A DNA stretch of 64,000 bases, from the NCBI RefSeq assembly GCF_004341845.1, contig NZ_SLVB01000001.1, forward strand, positions 1,054,001-1,118,000, given 5' to 3'. Position 1 is the first letter of the stretch. The number at the start of each line of letters is the position of its first letter. The DNA comes from Novosphingobium sp. PhB165. GTDB lineage: Bacteria; Pseudomonadota; Alphaproteobacteria; Sphingomonadales; Sphingomonadaceae. A program made the translations under genes and the position numbers. Shown piece by piece: positions 46,201 to 55,899 of the stretch. The notes beneath the pieces are model-generated. The model made no database searches. It had not been told where the DNA came from and saw nothing but the letters and a program-made list of their open reading frames with translations.

Positions 46201-47210
46201 TGCCAAGGAATACCCTGGCGGGCTTGACCGCCACGGCATTGTTGCTCGGCGGCTGCGCCACATCGTTCACGACTGCCCACGCCGCCCAGGCGGATCCCAC
46301 CGCGCAAGTGGAAGAGACGCTGGCCGGCCAGCGCTACGTCGCCATCGGCTCGTCCTTCGCGGCCGGGCCGATGCTGCCGCCCGCCAAGGGCGGCGCGCCG
46401 GCGCGCTGCGGGCAGAGCCTCAACAACTATCCCTCGCTGCTGGCCGAACGCTTCGGCATGGTGCTTACCGACCGGTCGTGCTCCGGCGCGACGACCGACA
46501 ACGTGCTGGGCCCTTGGGGCGACATTGCGCCGCAGATCAACGCGGTGACGCCTCAGACCCGGCTGGTCACGCTCACCATCGGCGGGAACGACCTCAACTA
46601 CGTCGGCAACCTGTTCAACGCGTCCTGCGCCTATCGTGCGAAACAGTCGCTTGCGGCGGGCGGCAAGCCGCGCCCTTGTGCGGCGGTCAAGATCCCGACC
46701 GAATACGACTATGCGCGCGACGAAATGCAGCTGATGGAGATCGCCCGGCGCATCCGCACGCAGGCACCCCATGCGCGGCTCGTCTTCGTCCAGTACCTGA
46801 CCCCGCTGCCCGCGCCCGGCAAGCTCTGCGCCGATACGCCGATCAGCGAGGAACACGCCGCGATCGTACGCCAGATCGGCGTTCGTCTGGCCGACATTAC
46901 TACCCGCGTGGCTTCGGCCAACGGCGCCGTGCTGGTGGAAATGAACCAGTCCTCGGCCACGCACACGCCTTGCGACGCGATGCCGTGGATGATCGGTTCT
47001 CCCGATGGCTATGACGGTCATCTGGGCCTTCAGTGGCACCTCAACTATGCGGGCATGGAAGCCACCGCCAACGAAATCGCCTGGTGGCTGACGCGCGTGG
47101 GGGTCAAATCGGTGCGGCCAAACCTGCTGCCCCTGCCGGTGCCGCTCGTGGTGCCGCCGCCCGTGCCCCCGCAGACGACGTCCCCGACCGGCACCCGCAA
47201 CCGTAACTAG
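46200..47210 (+). CDS. SGNH/GDSL-type hydrolase lipoprotein
   Basis: 336 residues. A signal peptide with lipobox LLGGC (Cys-19) leads to block I AIGSSFAAG, with the catalytic Ser in place of GDS, block III IGGNDLNYV, and block V WHLNYAGM with the catalytic His. Two Cys pairs in the mature part suggest disulfides, as in secreted SGNH lipases. The C-terminus is Pro-rich. Translation begins inside the era stop codon (TAATG), so an envelope esterase is coupled to ribosome biogenesis genes. The stop overlaps the opposing MFS gene's stop in CTAG. Confidence 0.86.
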   Translation: MPRNTLAGLTATALLLGGCATSFTTAHAAQADPTAQVEETLAGQRYVAIGSSFAAGPMLPPAKGGAPARCGQSLNNYPSLLAERFGMVLTDRSCSGATTDNVLGPWGDIAPQINAVTPQTRLVTLTIGGNDLNYVGNLFNASCAYRAKQSLAAGGKPRPCAAVKIPTEYDYARDEMQLMEIARRIRTQAPHARLVFVQYLTPLPAPGKLCADTPISEEHAAIVRQIGVRLADITTRVASANGAVLVEMNQSSATHTPCDAMPWMIGSPDGYDGHLGLQWHLNYAGMEATANEIAWWLTRVGVKSVRPNLLPLPVPLVVPPPVPPQTTSPTGTRNRN

Positions 47211-48625
47211 GCCTTCTCCGCCAGCCTCCACCGCACGAGGCTGGCGAAAGCCGCTACGGCCGCCAGCACCGCGCAAGCGAGCATCGGCACCGGGCCCTCT
47301 CCCAAACCCAACGACAGCGTGATGCCGACCAGCGCCGCACCCAGCGTCTGGCCGAAGAGGCGACCTGTCGCGAGTAGTCCGCCCGCCGCCGCCGCGCGCT
47401 CACGCGGCGAGTTGCCAACGATCATGCGCGCATTGGGAGAGAAGAACAGCGAGAAGCCGAGCGCGGCGACCACCAGCCGCCATGCAATCGCGACCACGCC
47501 TGCATGGTCGGGCAGGAACGCCAGAAAACACAGGCCGGCCACGGCAATGATCATGCCGATCAGCCCCATGATCGAGGGCGAGGCATGGTCCGAAAGCCAC
47601 CCCGCAATCGGCGCCACCACCAGCATGGTGAGCGGGAACGGCAGGACCAGCAGGCCGACTTCCTGCGGCGTGTAGCCCATGCCCTGCTCCAACCGGAACG
47701 GCAGCGCCACGACCAGCGCGGCCGAACCGACGAAGGCGGCGATGGCGGCCAGTGTCGAGAGGCCGATCGACGGCATGGCCAGAAGGTCGACCGGAAACAC
47801 CGGGTTCGCCCGCTGCCGCTCGCGCCAGGCCAGCGCCAGCGCCGAGCCGAGGCCCGCCAGCGCGATCACGACGCCAAGAGCGACCATGCCGCCATGGGCG
47901 GCCAGTTCGATGCCCCCGATCAGCAGGGCGAAGCTCGCCGCGCTCCACAGGCCCGAACGCCAGTCGAACGGCGTGGATCCTCGCACGGGGTCCGGCAAGA
48001 ATCGCCCGATCAGCAGCGATAGCGCCGCCAGCGGCACCGCCGCCACAAAGACCCAGCGCCAGTCGGCATGGGCCACGATCAAGCCGCCCAGAACCGGCGC
48101 GAGCGCGTTGGAACTGGCGACGATCACCGAGTTGATGCCCAGCCCACTGCCAAGGCTGCGCTTCGAATAGATCTGCCGGATCAGCGCGGCCGACACGCTC
48201 ATCGCCATGCCCGCGCCGAACGCCTGTCCCGCGCGCACGATTAGCAGCGTGGGCAGCGAGTGGGCCAGAAACGCCAGTGCCGAAGCGGCCATGAAGATCA
48301 GCTGTCCGGTCTGGTAGACCCGTCGCAGGCCCAGCCGCTCGCCAAGGTTGGCGAAAGGCAGCAACGCCATGACCATGACCAACTGGTAGACCGTCACCAC
48401 ATTGACGACGACGCCTTGCTCAACCGACAGATCGCGGGCGATGGTCGGCAGCGCGACATTGGCAATCGTGCCGTCGAGCACGAAAAGCGCCGTGCCGAAG
48501 GAAATCGCCACGATCGCCCAGAGCCGCCGCGGCATTTCCAGACCGGTGTCGATATCGGCCATATCGGGCGCACCGATGTCGGTTTGCCGGGCCTCGGGCA
48601 CCTTGGCCCGATCATCATCTCGCAT
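47207..48625 (-). CDS. MFS transporter, DHA2/EmrB-like
   Basis: About 472 residues with fourteen hydrophobic segments. The N-terminus FVLDGTIANVALPTIARDL is the DHA2 pattern, and motif C-like GGLIVAHADWRWVFVAAVPL is present. No adaptor gene accompanies it, unlike the 2.6-kb operon. The start is unclear: ATGs at 48634, 48625 and 48562 are all possible, and the region upstream is open further. Convergent with the SGNH gene, sharing CTAG at the stops. Divergent from the GT-C-like gene. Confidence 0.87.
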   Translation of the reverse strand: MRDDDRAKVPEARQTDIGAPDMADIDTGLEMPRRLWAIVAISFGTALFVLDGTIANVALPTIARDLSVEQGVVVNVVTVYQLVMVMALLPFANLGERLGLRRVYQTGQLIFMAASALAFLAHSLPTLLIVRAGQAFGAGMAMSVSAALIRQIYSKRSLGSGLGINSVIVASSNALAPVLGGLIVAHADWRWVFVAAVPLAALSLLIGRFLPDPVRGSTPFDWRSGLWSAASFALLIGGIELAAHGGMVALGVVIALAGLGSALALAWRERQRANPVFPVDLLAMPSIGLSTLAAIAAFVGSAALVVALPFRLEQGMGYTPQEVGLLVLPFPLTMLVVAPIAGWLSDHASPSIMGLIGMIIAVAGLCFLAFLPDHAGVVAIAWRLVVAALGFSLFFSPNARMIVGNSPRERAAAAGGLLATGRLFGQTLGAALVGITLSLGLGEGPVPMLACAVLAAVAAFASLVRWRLAEKA

Positions 48626-48831
48626 TTGCAGCATGCCTTGACCAACGCCCCAAGGCCGCCTTCGAAGCAAGTCCGGCGCTGTAAGAAATTGTCGCAGGCT
48701 GCGCCGCAAAGGCAAGCCGCTGATTCTGACCCGTGGCGGCGTCTCTAAATTGCCATCTTCAACTTCCATGACGAAGCGGCGACATCATTGCCCCATCCTG
48801 CGGCGGGCGCGGACAATACGAAGGGTCGACC

Positions 48832-50340
48832 ATGATCGCAGCAACCGGGCGCCTGTTTGCCCGTACCGGACGGATTGTCCGCCCGGGCATGGCATCTCCC
48901 GCACTCTACATCGTCGCCGGCCTTGTGGTGCGGCTGATGATGCTGGGCAAGCCTGCCTTCCAGTCGGACGAGCAGTTCTACCTGCTGGTCGGCCAGCGCA
49001 TGGCGGCGGGCGCCCTGCCCTTCGTCGATATCTGGGACCGCAAGCCCTGGGGCCTCTTCGCGATCTATCGCGGGGTCTACCTGCTGCCCTTCGATCCCGT
49101 GTTGACCTATCAACTGCTGGGGCTGGCCACGTCGGTCCTGACCGCGCTGGTGATCGAGCGCATGGCCCGCTGGATCGCTCCGCCGCGCGCCGCGCAGGCG
49201 GCCGGGATCGTCTATCTGCTCTGGCAGGTCGTATTCAACGCGGCGCTGGGGCAGGCTCCGGTGTTCTACAACCTGCCGGTGGCACTTGCCGCAATGCTGA
49301 CGATCGAGGCCTGCCAACGGGTCCGCGATCCGCTGCTGGGACGGCGAGCGCTCGTGCCGATGCTGCTGCTCGGCCTGGCCATGCAGGTCAAGTACACGGT
49401 GCTGTTCGAGGGGATCGGCTTCGGCCTGCTACTGCTCGCGCGCGGCCGGGCCGATGGCTGGCGGCTGCCACGCCTTGTCGCCACCGGAGCGCTCTGGGCG
49501 TTCGTGGCCCTGCTGCCGACCATGGCGGCCGCCGCCGGCTATGCCATGGCCGGGCACTTCGATGCTTTCGTCCAGAGCAACATGCTGTCGATTTTCGGCC
49601 GCGCTACCGACCATGCCGACGCTTTTGCGCAACTCGGCAAGGAAGTGCTGGCGATGACGCCCTTTGCGCTGGCGATCCTGCTCGCGCCCTACCGTCTGTC
49701 GCCGATCCGGCTCTCCACCTCGCGCGGCGAGCGGCCGGGGGTGCTTCCGGCCCTGCGTATCTGGGCGCTCTTCGCGATCGGCGGTTTTCTGGTGTTCGGG
49801 ACTTGGTACGATCACTACCTTGGCCCCGTTCTGGTGCCGCTGTCCGTGCTCGCCGCCCCTGCCCTTGCCCGCACACGCAAGGGAGAGCGCTGGTACGGCA
49901 ATCTGCTGCTCGGCTTTGGGCTGATCGGCGCCGTGCTGGTGCCCGCCTTCCAGATCCGCGAAAAAGGCACGGCCGCCGATTTCGCCCAGGCGAGCGATCT
50001 GGTCGCCCGCGAACTCCACGGCCGCTGCCTCTACGTCTATGAGGGTGACAGCGCGCTCTACCGTACGACGAACGCCTGCATCCCGACGCGCTTCGCCTAT
50101 CCCAGCCACCTCAATGCCATGAACGAGGCCGGAGCGCTGGGGGTCGATCCCAGCGCCGAAGTCGGGCGCGTGTTCGATACCCGCCCGGGCGTGGTCGTGG
50201 TGGCCGAATCCGGCCGCCCCAACCTGCCCAACCTCGCCACCCGCGCGCTCGTCCGCCAGCGGCTTGCCGCGGCCTACGAGCGCTATGCGGGGGTGACCCT
50301 CGGCACCCGCCAATACGGGCTATACCGCCTAAGGCCGTGA
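48832..50340 (+). CDS. GT-C-type membrane glycosyltransferase-like protein (ArnT/PMT-like)
   Basis: 502 residues with about ten to twelve hydrophobic helices. After helix 1 the loop reads FQSDEQFYLLVGQRM, placing an acidic pair where GT-C enzymes bind the metal or donor, then DRKPWGLFAIYRG. The C-terminal ~100 residues are soluble and probably periplasmic. Family members transfer sugars from polyprenyl-phosphate donors to lipid A, protein or glycan. The acceptor is unknown here. The stop lies two bases from the opposing SANT-like gene's stop. Confidence 0.78.
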   Translation: MIAATGRLFARTGRIVRPGMASPALYIVAGLVVRLMMLGKPAFQSDEQFYLLVGQRMAAGALPFVDIWDRKPWGLFAIYRGVYLLPFDPVLTYQLLGLATSVLTALVIERMARWIAPPRAAQAAGIVYLLWQVVFNAALGQAPVFYNLPVALAAMLTIEACQRVRDPLLGRRALVPMLLLGLAMQVKYTVLFEGIGFGLLLLARGRADGWRLPRLVATGALWAFVALLPTMAAAAGYAMAGHFDAFVQSNMLSIFGRATDHADAFAQLGKEVLAMTPFALAILLAPYRLSPIRLSTSRGERPGVLPALRIWALFAIGGFLVFGTWYDHYLGPVLVPLSVLAAPALARTRKGERWYGNLLLGFGLIGAVLVPAFQIREKGTAADFAQASDLVARELHGRCLYVYEGDSALYRTTNACIPTRFAYPSHLNAMNEAGALGVDPSAEVGRVFDTRPGVVVVAESGRPNLPNLATRALVRQRLAAAYERYAGVTLGTRQYGLYRLRP

Positions 50341-50342
50341 AA

Positions 50343-50522
50343 TCAGCGGGCCTTGGCGACGGCGAACCCATGCTGGCGCGCCGCATCCTTGGTCGATTCC
50401 TCGGTGCGGTTGAGGGCCTTGGCGATCTCCTTGAGGCCCTTGCCCTTTCCGGCAAGAACCTGAAGCTTCTGAAGCTCTTCGGGCTTCCACGGCTGCTTGT
50501 GCTTGGCGATCTTGTCGCTCAT
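50343..50522 (-). CDS. 59-aa Myb/SANT-like helix-turn-helix protein coupled to topA
   Basis: A full short gene whose ATG (50522-50520) overlaps the topA stop (ATGA). The sequence ...PWKPEELQKLQVLAGKGKGLKEIAKALNR... followed by TEESTKDAARQHGF fits the pattern of Myb/SANT or resolvase-like HTH domains (W, E-x2-L, G, I-A-x2-L, R-x2-x2-x2-K, G). It is rich in Lys. A DNA-binding role is inferred. Tight coupling suggests it is made in proportion to topoisomerase I. Confidence 0.75.
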   Translation of the reverse strand: MSDKIAKHKQPWKPEELQKLQVLAGKGKGLKEIAKALNRTEESTKDAARQHGFAVAKAR

Positions 50523-53137
50523 TCGGCGGCCTCCTTCTTCGCTGCCGCCTTGGGAGCGGCCTTCTTGGCCGGAGCCTTCTTGGCAGGCGCCTTTTTCGCA
50601 GCAGGTGCCTTTTCCGAAGCAGCCTTGGCCGGGGCTTTCTTGGCAGCAGCCTTCTTCGGTGCGGCCTTCTTCTTGCCCTTCACGGGCCCCTTGGCAGCCT
50701 TGGCATCGATCAGAGCGATCGCCTGCTCGGCCGTCAGATCCTCGGGCTTCTGGTCGCGCGGGAGCGTGGCGTTGGTAGTGCCGTCGGTCACATAGGGACC
50801 ATAACGGCCCGCCATGACCTTGATCTCACCGGCCGTGGTTGGGTGTGCGCCCAGAACCTTGATCGGCTCCGCCTTGGTGCGCGACCCGGCGCCGCCACGA
50901 TTGGCGGCATCGGCGAGCAGCGAAACGGCGGCATTCATGCCCGTCTCGAACACTTCGGCGGTATTGCGCAGGCGTGCATACTTGCCGTTGTGCGCCAGAT
51001 AGGGGCCATAGCGGCCAATGCTCGCGGTGATCTCGTTGCCCGTCTCCGGGTGCGGACCGATCGCGCGCGGCAGGCTGAGCAGCTTGATGCCCCATTCCAG
51101 CGTCAACTCGTCGATGTCCTTGGGAATCGACGCGCGCTTGGCCTCCTTGCCTTCGCCAAGCTGGATATAGGGACCGAAGCGGCCGGTACGGCGGACGATT
51201 TCCAGCCCGGTTTCCGGATCCTTGCCCAGCGCTTCATCATCGCCGCCGCCATCGGCGCTACCGCCGGGCTGCGCGAACTTGCGCGTGAACTTGCACTCGG
51301 GATAGTTCGAGCAGGCGACGAACGCGCCATAGCGCCCGCCGCGCAGCGACAGACGGCCTTCGCCGCACTTCGGGCAAAGGCGCGGATCGGTGCCATCGGC
51401 CTTGGCCGGGAACAGGTAGTCCGACAGGAACTCATCGAGCGCCTCGGTCACTTCCGAGGGCTTCTTCTCCATGACTTCGTCCGACTTCGGCTTGAAATCG
51501 CGCCAGAAGGCTTCGAGCAGTGCCTTCCATTCCTGGCGGCCGCCAGAAACGTCGTCGAGTTCGTCTTCCATGCCTGCCGTGAATTCGTAGGCGACATAGC
51601 GCTGGAAGAAGCGTTCGAGGAACGAGGTCAGCAGTCGGCCCGATTCTTCCGCGAAGAAGCGGTTCTTCTCGGTGCGGACGTAGTTGCGGTCCTTGATGAC
51701 CTGAATCGTCGCCGCATAGGTCGAAGGACGGCCGATGCCCAGCTCTTCCAGACGCTTGACGAGGCTGGCTTCCGAGAAGCGCGGCGGCGGCTGGGTGAAG
51801 TGCTGTTCGGCGGTGACGTCCTTCTTGGCCGGCATGTCGCCCGCCTTCATGAAGGGCAGCAAGCCCGAATCGTCATCGTCGGACTTGTTGTCCTGACCTT
51901 CCTCGTAAACCGCGAGGAAGCCCGGGAACTTCACGACCTGACCGGTTGCACGCAGTTCGTGCTGGCCGGTGCCGTCCCGCAGGGTGACGGTGGTGCGCTC
52001 AAGGCTGGCCGAGGCCATCTGGCTGGCCATCGCGCGCTTGAAGATGAGGTCGTAGAGACGGCCCTCGTCACCCGAGCCGTAACGATCCCTGGTGAACTCG
52101 GTGGGGCGAATCGCTTCGTGTGCTTCCTGCGCGTTCTTCGCCTTGGTCTCGTAGTGGCGCGGCTTCTCGGGGAGGTAGTGGCCCGAGAAACGGTCCGAGA
52201 TCGCCGAGCGGCAGGCCGAAACCGCGCTCGGGTCCATCTGCACGCCGTCGGTACGCATATAGGTGATCGCGCCCGCTTCGTAGAGCGTCTGCGCCACGCG
52301 CATCGTCTGACTGGCCGAGAAGCCGAGCTTGCGCGCGGCCTCCTGCTGGAGCGTGGAGGTGGTGAACGGCGGCTGCGGGTTGCGCTTGTGCGGCTTGGTC
52401 TCGACCGATTCGACGCGGAACGCGCCGCCCTCGACAGCGGCCTTGGCGCGAAGGGCGGTACCTTCGTCGCCGATGCTGAGACGGTCCAGCTTCTGGCCTT
52501 CGAACGTCACCAGACGGGTGGTGAAGTCCGTGCCGTCATGCGCCATCTGCGCCGCGACCGACCAGTATTCCTGCGCCGTAAACGCCTCGATCTCGCGCTC
52601 GCGGTCAACGATCAGGCGCAGCGCGACCGACTGCACGCGGCCCGCCGACTTGGCGCCGGGCAGCTTGCGCCAGAGCACCGGCGAAAGCGTGAAGCCGAAC
52701 AGGTAATCCAGCGCGCGGCGGGCAAGATAGGCATCGATCAGGTCCTGATCGAGCTCGCGCGGGTGCTGCATCGCCTTGGTCACCGTTTCCTTGGTGATGG
52801 CGTTGAACGTCACCCGCTGCACGTCCTTCGGCAGCGCCTTTCGCTTGGCCAGCAGTTCCTTCACGTGCCACGAAATCGCCTCACCCTCGCGATCAGGGTC
52901 AGTGGCGAGGATCAGGCGGTCAGCCTCCTTCGCGGCGTCGGTGATGGCCTTCACCTGGCGCTGTTTGTCTCCGTAGAGTTCCCAGTCCATTTCGAAGCCC
53001 TCGTCCGGGCGGACCGAGCCGTCCTTGGGCGGCAGGTCTCGGACGTGACCGTAGCTGGCAAGGACCTTGTAGTCCTTGCCGAGGTACTTCTCGATGGTTT
53101 TGGCCTTGGCCGGCGATTCGACGATGACTAGCTGCAT
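50519..53137 (-). CDS. topA: DNA topoisomerase I
   Basis: Type IA topoisomerase relaxing negative supercoils, 872 residues. TOPRIM begins VIVESPAKAKTIEKYLG with ATDPDREGEAI, the catalytic Tyr lies in GAITYMRTDG, one C4 zinc finger is visible (CPKCGEG...CSNYPEC), and several topo-C repeats (LGEGKEAK, GRYGPYLAHNGKYA, GRYGPYVTDG) follow. The last ~55 residues are a Lys/Ala/Pro tail like histone H1, common in alphaproteobacteria. It shares an operon direction with dprA and plsY. Confidence 0.97.
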   Translation of the reverse strand: MQLVIVESPAKAKTIEKYLGKDYKVLASYGHVRDLPPKDGSVRPDEGFEMDWELYGDKQRQVKAITDAAKEADRLILATDPDREGEAISWHVKELLAKRKALPKDVQRVTFNAITKETVTKAMQHPRELDQDLIDAYLARRALDYLFGFTLSPVLWRKLPGAKSAGRVQSVALRLIVDREREIEAFTAQEYWSVAAQMAHDGTDFTTRLVTFEGQKLDRLSIGDEGTALRAKAAVEGGAFRVESVETKPHKRNPQPPFTTSTLQQEAARKLGFSASQTMRVAQTLYEAGAITYMRTDGVQMDPSAVSACRSAISDRFSGHYLPEKPRHYETKAKNAQEAHEAIRPTEFTRDRYGSGDEGRLYDLIFKRAMASQMASASLERTTVTLRDGTGQHELRATGQVVKFPGFLAVYEEGQDNKSDDDDSGLLPFMKAGDMPAKKDVTAEQHFTQPPPRFSEASLVKRLEELGIGRPSTYAATIQVIKDRNYVRTEKNRFFAEESGRLLTSFLERFFQRYVAYEFTAGMEDELDDVSGGRQEWKALLEAFWRDFKPKSDEVMEKKPSEVTEALDEFLSDYLFPAKADGTDPRLCPKCGEGRLSLRGGRYGAFVACSNYPECKFTRKFAQPGGSADGGGDDEALGKDPETGLEIVRRTGRFGPYIQLGEGKEAKRASIPKDIDELTLEWGIKLLSLPRAIGPHPETGNEITASIGRYGPYLAHNGKYARLRNTAEVFETGMNAAVSLLADAANRGGAGSRTKAEPIKVLGAHPTTAGEIKVMAGRYGPYVTDGTTNATLPRDQKPEDLTAEQAIALIDAKAAKGPVKGKKKAAPKKAAAKKAPAKAASEKAPAAKKAPAKKAPAKKAAPKAAAKKEAAE

Positions 53138-53264
53138 TCGTTACTCTTATAGCCCCTGCGCGCGCGCTCCCACGCGGGCGCATGTGTGTACACGCATAGG
53201 GTGAGAAGCTTTGGGGCGCTTCGTCAAGCACCCCGATGCGACAAAAGGATGTCAGCGGCGGGTA

Positions 53265-53999
53265 TCAGGCGAAGACTTCGGTTTCGGCGCCCGCATTTTC
53301 GAGCAACAGGGCAAAAAGAGCCACGCTCGAACAGACGACGACACCCGAAACGAGATTTTGCAGCACGCTGCCGACAAGCTGAAGCCCCAATTTGGTCACA
53401 CTGACCTCTGTGGGAAGGCCCTCGCGAAGACTGATAATGCCAATTCCCGCCATGACAGGAAACGTAATTGCCATGATCACCAGCCCGAACAGGCAATAGA
53501 ATCCTATGATCGTCCACATACGCGACCGGGTCATCTCCCAGCTTTCGGCCATCGCATCGAACACTCCCGTTCCTCGGGCCGTAATCAGCGGGAGCGCCGC
53601 AGACCAGCGCGCCATGAGCAGCAGACCCGGCACGATCAGGAGCAGCATGCCAAAGCAGCTTGCGATACCCATGACGATGGTGGCGCCGAGATAGGGGAAA
53701 TAGCGCCCTCCGGAAAACGAAGTCGTGGCAAAATCGAGATGATCGAGGATATGCCACACAAGTACGTATCCGGCGATGTTGGAGAGGAGCGTTGCGGCAA
53801 TCGTGGCCGCCAAGCCGGCCCCTGAGAAGGGATATCCGCCGTTGCGCGCAAGCCCGAATTGCAACCCGCTTGTAAGCAAGGCCACGAACACCGCATAGAT
53901 GACTGTGGCTCGCCAATTCGCAACGAAGACGGCAAAAGTTTTGGTAAAGATATCGCCCACTGTGAAGGCGCCCAAATAACCGCTCAAGATGTCCCCCAT
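53265..53999 (-). CDS. Polytopic membrane protein of unknown function between dprA and topA
   Basis: 244 residues from the ATG at 53999 (another in-frame start at 54035). About six hydrophobic helices. The segment LLLIVPGLLLMARWSAALPLI and the following MAESWEMTRSRMWTII resemble the DUF975/GDPD-membrane-domain group, where a conserved R-W and a W-x-x-T loop occur. That match is only by eye. It lies between dprA and topA, which are adjacent in many relatives. Its GC content, especially at third positions, is lower than its neighbours', and 53965-54050 is AT-rich. Confidence 0.65.
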   Translation of the reverse strand: MGDILSGYLGAFTVGDIFTKTFAVFVANWRATVIYAVFVALLTSGLQFGLARNGGYPFSGAGLAATIAATLLSNIAGYVLVWHILDHLDFATTSFSGGRYFPYLGATIVMGIASCFGMLLLIVPGLLLMARWSAALPLITARGTGVFDAMAESWEMTRSRMWTIIGFYCLFGLVIMAITFPVMAGIGIISLREGLPTEVSVTKLGLQLVGSVLQNLVSGVVVCSSVALFALLLENAGAETEVFA

Positions 54000-54069
54000 A
54001 AAGAATTCCGCAGTCAAGCTGCTAAAAATATACAATGTTTGGCAAGTCGCCCCATCGACCTGCGGATAG

Positions 54070-55206
54070 TCACCCCAAACTCACCCTGCCACCGGCGTGG
54101 CGGACCAGCCTTCCGGCGATCTCCAGTTCCAGCAATTCCAGTTGCACGACAGACGGGCTTGCCCCGGACTGCCGGATGATTTCGTCCACAGCGACCGGCG
54201 CCGTGGTGAGCAGTTGGGCGAGCCCGGCCGGCTCACCTGGACCAGCAGGTTCCGAACCGGCTCCTTCCGGCGGCTGCGGCCTTTCGGCCTCGCCTTCCCG
54301 AAAAGTCGCGCGCGGGGTGCCGTCGAAATGGGTGAGCAGTTCGATCACATCCGCGACCGACTGAACCAGCACCGCGCCGTCACGGATAAGCTGGTTGCAC
54401 CCCTGAGACCGTGGATCGAGCGGTGAGCCCGGCACCGCCATGACCTCGCGCCCCATTTCTCCCGCCAGCCTTGCGGTGATGAGCGAGCCCGACTTGGGCG
54501 CCGCCTCCACCACCAGCGTTCCCGCCGCGAGCCCGGAAATGATACGATTCCGGGTGGGAAAGTGGCGGGCCAGCGGCTCGGTACCCGGTGGCTGCTCGGC
54601 TATCAGCAGGCCTTCCTTGGCCACGCGCTCCTGAAGCTCTGCGTGTTCGGGTGGGTAGGCAATGTCGATCCCGCTGGCGATCACGCCGATCGTCGCCCCA
54701 CCGGCCAGCGCGCCCTGATGCGCAGCACCGTCGATCCCGCGCGCAAGGCCGGAAACCACCGTGAAACCGGCCTCCGCCAGCCCTTGCGCGAACCCGCGCG
54801 CCAATCGCACCGCACCGGCCGAAGCATTGCGCGCACCGACCACGGCAACGCAGGGTCGACCCAGCAGCGCCGGATCGCCGCGCAGCGTCAGGATCGGCGG
54901 AGCGCCCTCGCTCTGTGCCAGCAGACCCGGATAGTCCGGAGAATCGTGAAAGAGATAGCTGGCGCCCGCCTTGCGGATGCGGGCGACTTCCGCCTCGACC
55001 AGTCCTTCGGGCGCGGGCTGGTAGCGCCGCCCGGCGCGGCCGGCGAGTTCGGGCAAGGCCTTGATCGCCGCCTCGGCGCTGCCGCAGCGGGCAAGCAGCT
55101 GACGATATGTGACGGGACCGACATTGGGCGAGCGCAGCAGACGGATGCGCGCGAACGCCTCGTCCTGCGAAAGTGCGCCCTTGCTGTCCCCCCCGGCTCG
55201 ACTCAC
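54070..55206 (-). CDS. dprA: DNA-processing protein DprA
   Basis: Single-stranded-DNA-binding loader of RecA during natural transformation. 378 residues: a SAM-like N-terminus ([24 protein letters not shown]), the Rossmann-fold core with [32 protein letters not shown] and [13 protein letters not shown], and a C-terminal winged helix ([22 protein letters not shown]). The true start is the GTG at 55206, overlapping the plsY stop. A longer open frame upstream is plsY read out of frame. Confidence 0.94.
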   Translation of the reverse strand: MSRAGGDSKGALSQDEAFARIRLLRSPNVGPVTYRQLLARCGSAEAAIKALPELAGRAGRRYQPAPEGLVEAEVARIRKAGASYLFHDSPDYPGLLAQSEGAPPILTLRGDPALLGRPCVAVVGARNASAGAVRLARGFAQGLAEAGFTVVSGLARGIDGAAHQGALAGGATIGVIASGIDIAYPPEHAELQERVAKEGLLIAEQPPGTEPLARHFPTRNRIISGLAAGTLVVEAAPKSGSLITARLAGEMGREVMAVPGSPLDPRSQGCNQLIRDGAVLVQSVADVIELLTHFDGTPRATFREGEAERPQPPEGAGSEPAGPGEPAGLAQLLTTAPVAVDEIIRQSGASPSVVQLELLELEIAGRLVRHAGGRVSLG

Positions 55207-55790
55207 GGCTTCTTGCCGCTCCCGACCTTCGGTTCGGTCCCGGCGCGAAGGCGGGCAATGTTCTCGCGGTGCTGGAAGAGCACGAGCGCCGCGATCACCG
55301 CGAGCACTCCTGCTGCCTGCCCCTGTCCGAGCGCGAAAGCGGCAATCGGCGCGACGACAGCGGCGGTCATCCCCGCGACGGAACTGATTCGCACCGTCAG
55401 CAGCAGCCCGATCCAGGTAAGCGCGTAAGCCAGCCCCACCGGCCATGCGAGGCCGAAGGCCACACCCGCCATGGTCGCCACGCCCTTGCCGCCCTTGAAG
55501 CCCAGCCAGACCGGGAAGCAGTGGCCCAGGAACGCGCCGAGCGCGCCCAGCCACGCCCATTCCGGCCAGAAATGCGCGGCAATCAGCACGGCGGCGAGGC
55601 CTTTCAGCAAGTCGAGCAGCAGCGTCGCCGCCGCCAGGCCCTTGCGCCCGGTGCGCAGCACATTGGTCGCGCCGATATTGCCGGAGCCGATCGTGCGCAA
55701 ATCGCCGCCTCCCGCGATGCGCGTGAGGAGGAGGCCGAAGGGGATCGAGCCGAGAGCGTAGCCGAGAACGAGTGGGAGAATCCAATACAT
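55203..55790 (-). CDS. plsY: Glycerol-3-phosphate acyltransferase PlsY
   Basis: Inner-membrane enzyme transferring acyl from acyl-phosphate to sn-glycerol-3-phosphate, first step of phospholipid synthesis. 195 residues with about five helices. Conserved motifs [18 protein letters not shown] and FKGGKGVAT are all present. The ATG at 55790 starts directly at the first helix. Coupled to dprA through GTGA. Confidence 0.95.
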   Translation of the reverse strand: MYWILPLVLGYALGSIPFGLLLTRIAGGGDLRTIGSGNIGATNVLRTGRKGLAAATLLLDLLKGLAAVLIAAHFWPEWAWLGALGAFLGHCFPVWLGFKGGKGVATMAGVAFGLAWPVGLAYALTWIGLLLTVRISSVAGMTAAVVAPIAAFALGQGQAAGVLAVIAALVLFQHRENIARLRAGTEPKVGSGKKP

Positions 55791-55899
55791 GTCCGGCCTC
55801 TTAGCTGCTCGGACGCGCAAGGCGAAGTGACTTGCAGCTTTCGAGATTGCCCTCAGCGCCCCGGCGCGGTTAACAGTGTGCAAGGTACAGGGAAAAACG

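Noticed and set aside
50843..53131. 762-codon open frame antisense to topA
   Set aside because: Mirror of topA codon structure with no recognisable domain.
55207..55785. N-terminal extension of dprA by ~190 residues
   Set aside because: The extension is plsY read in another frame. dprA homology starts at the GTG at 55206.
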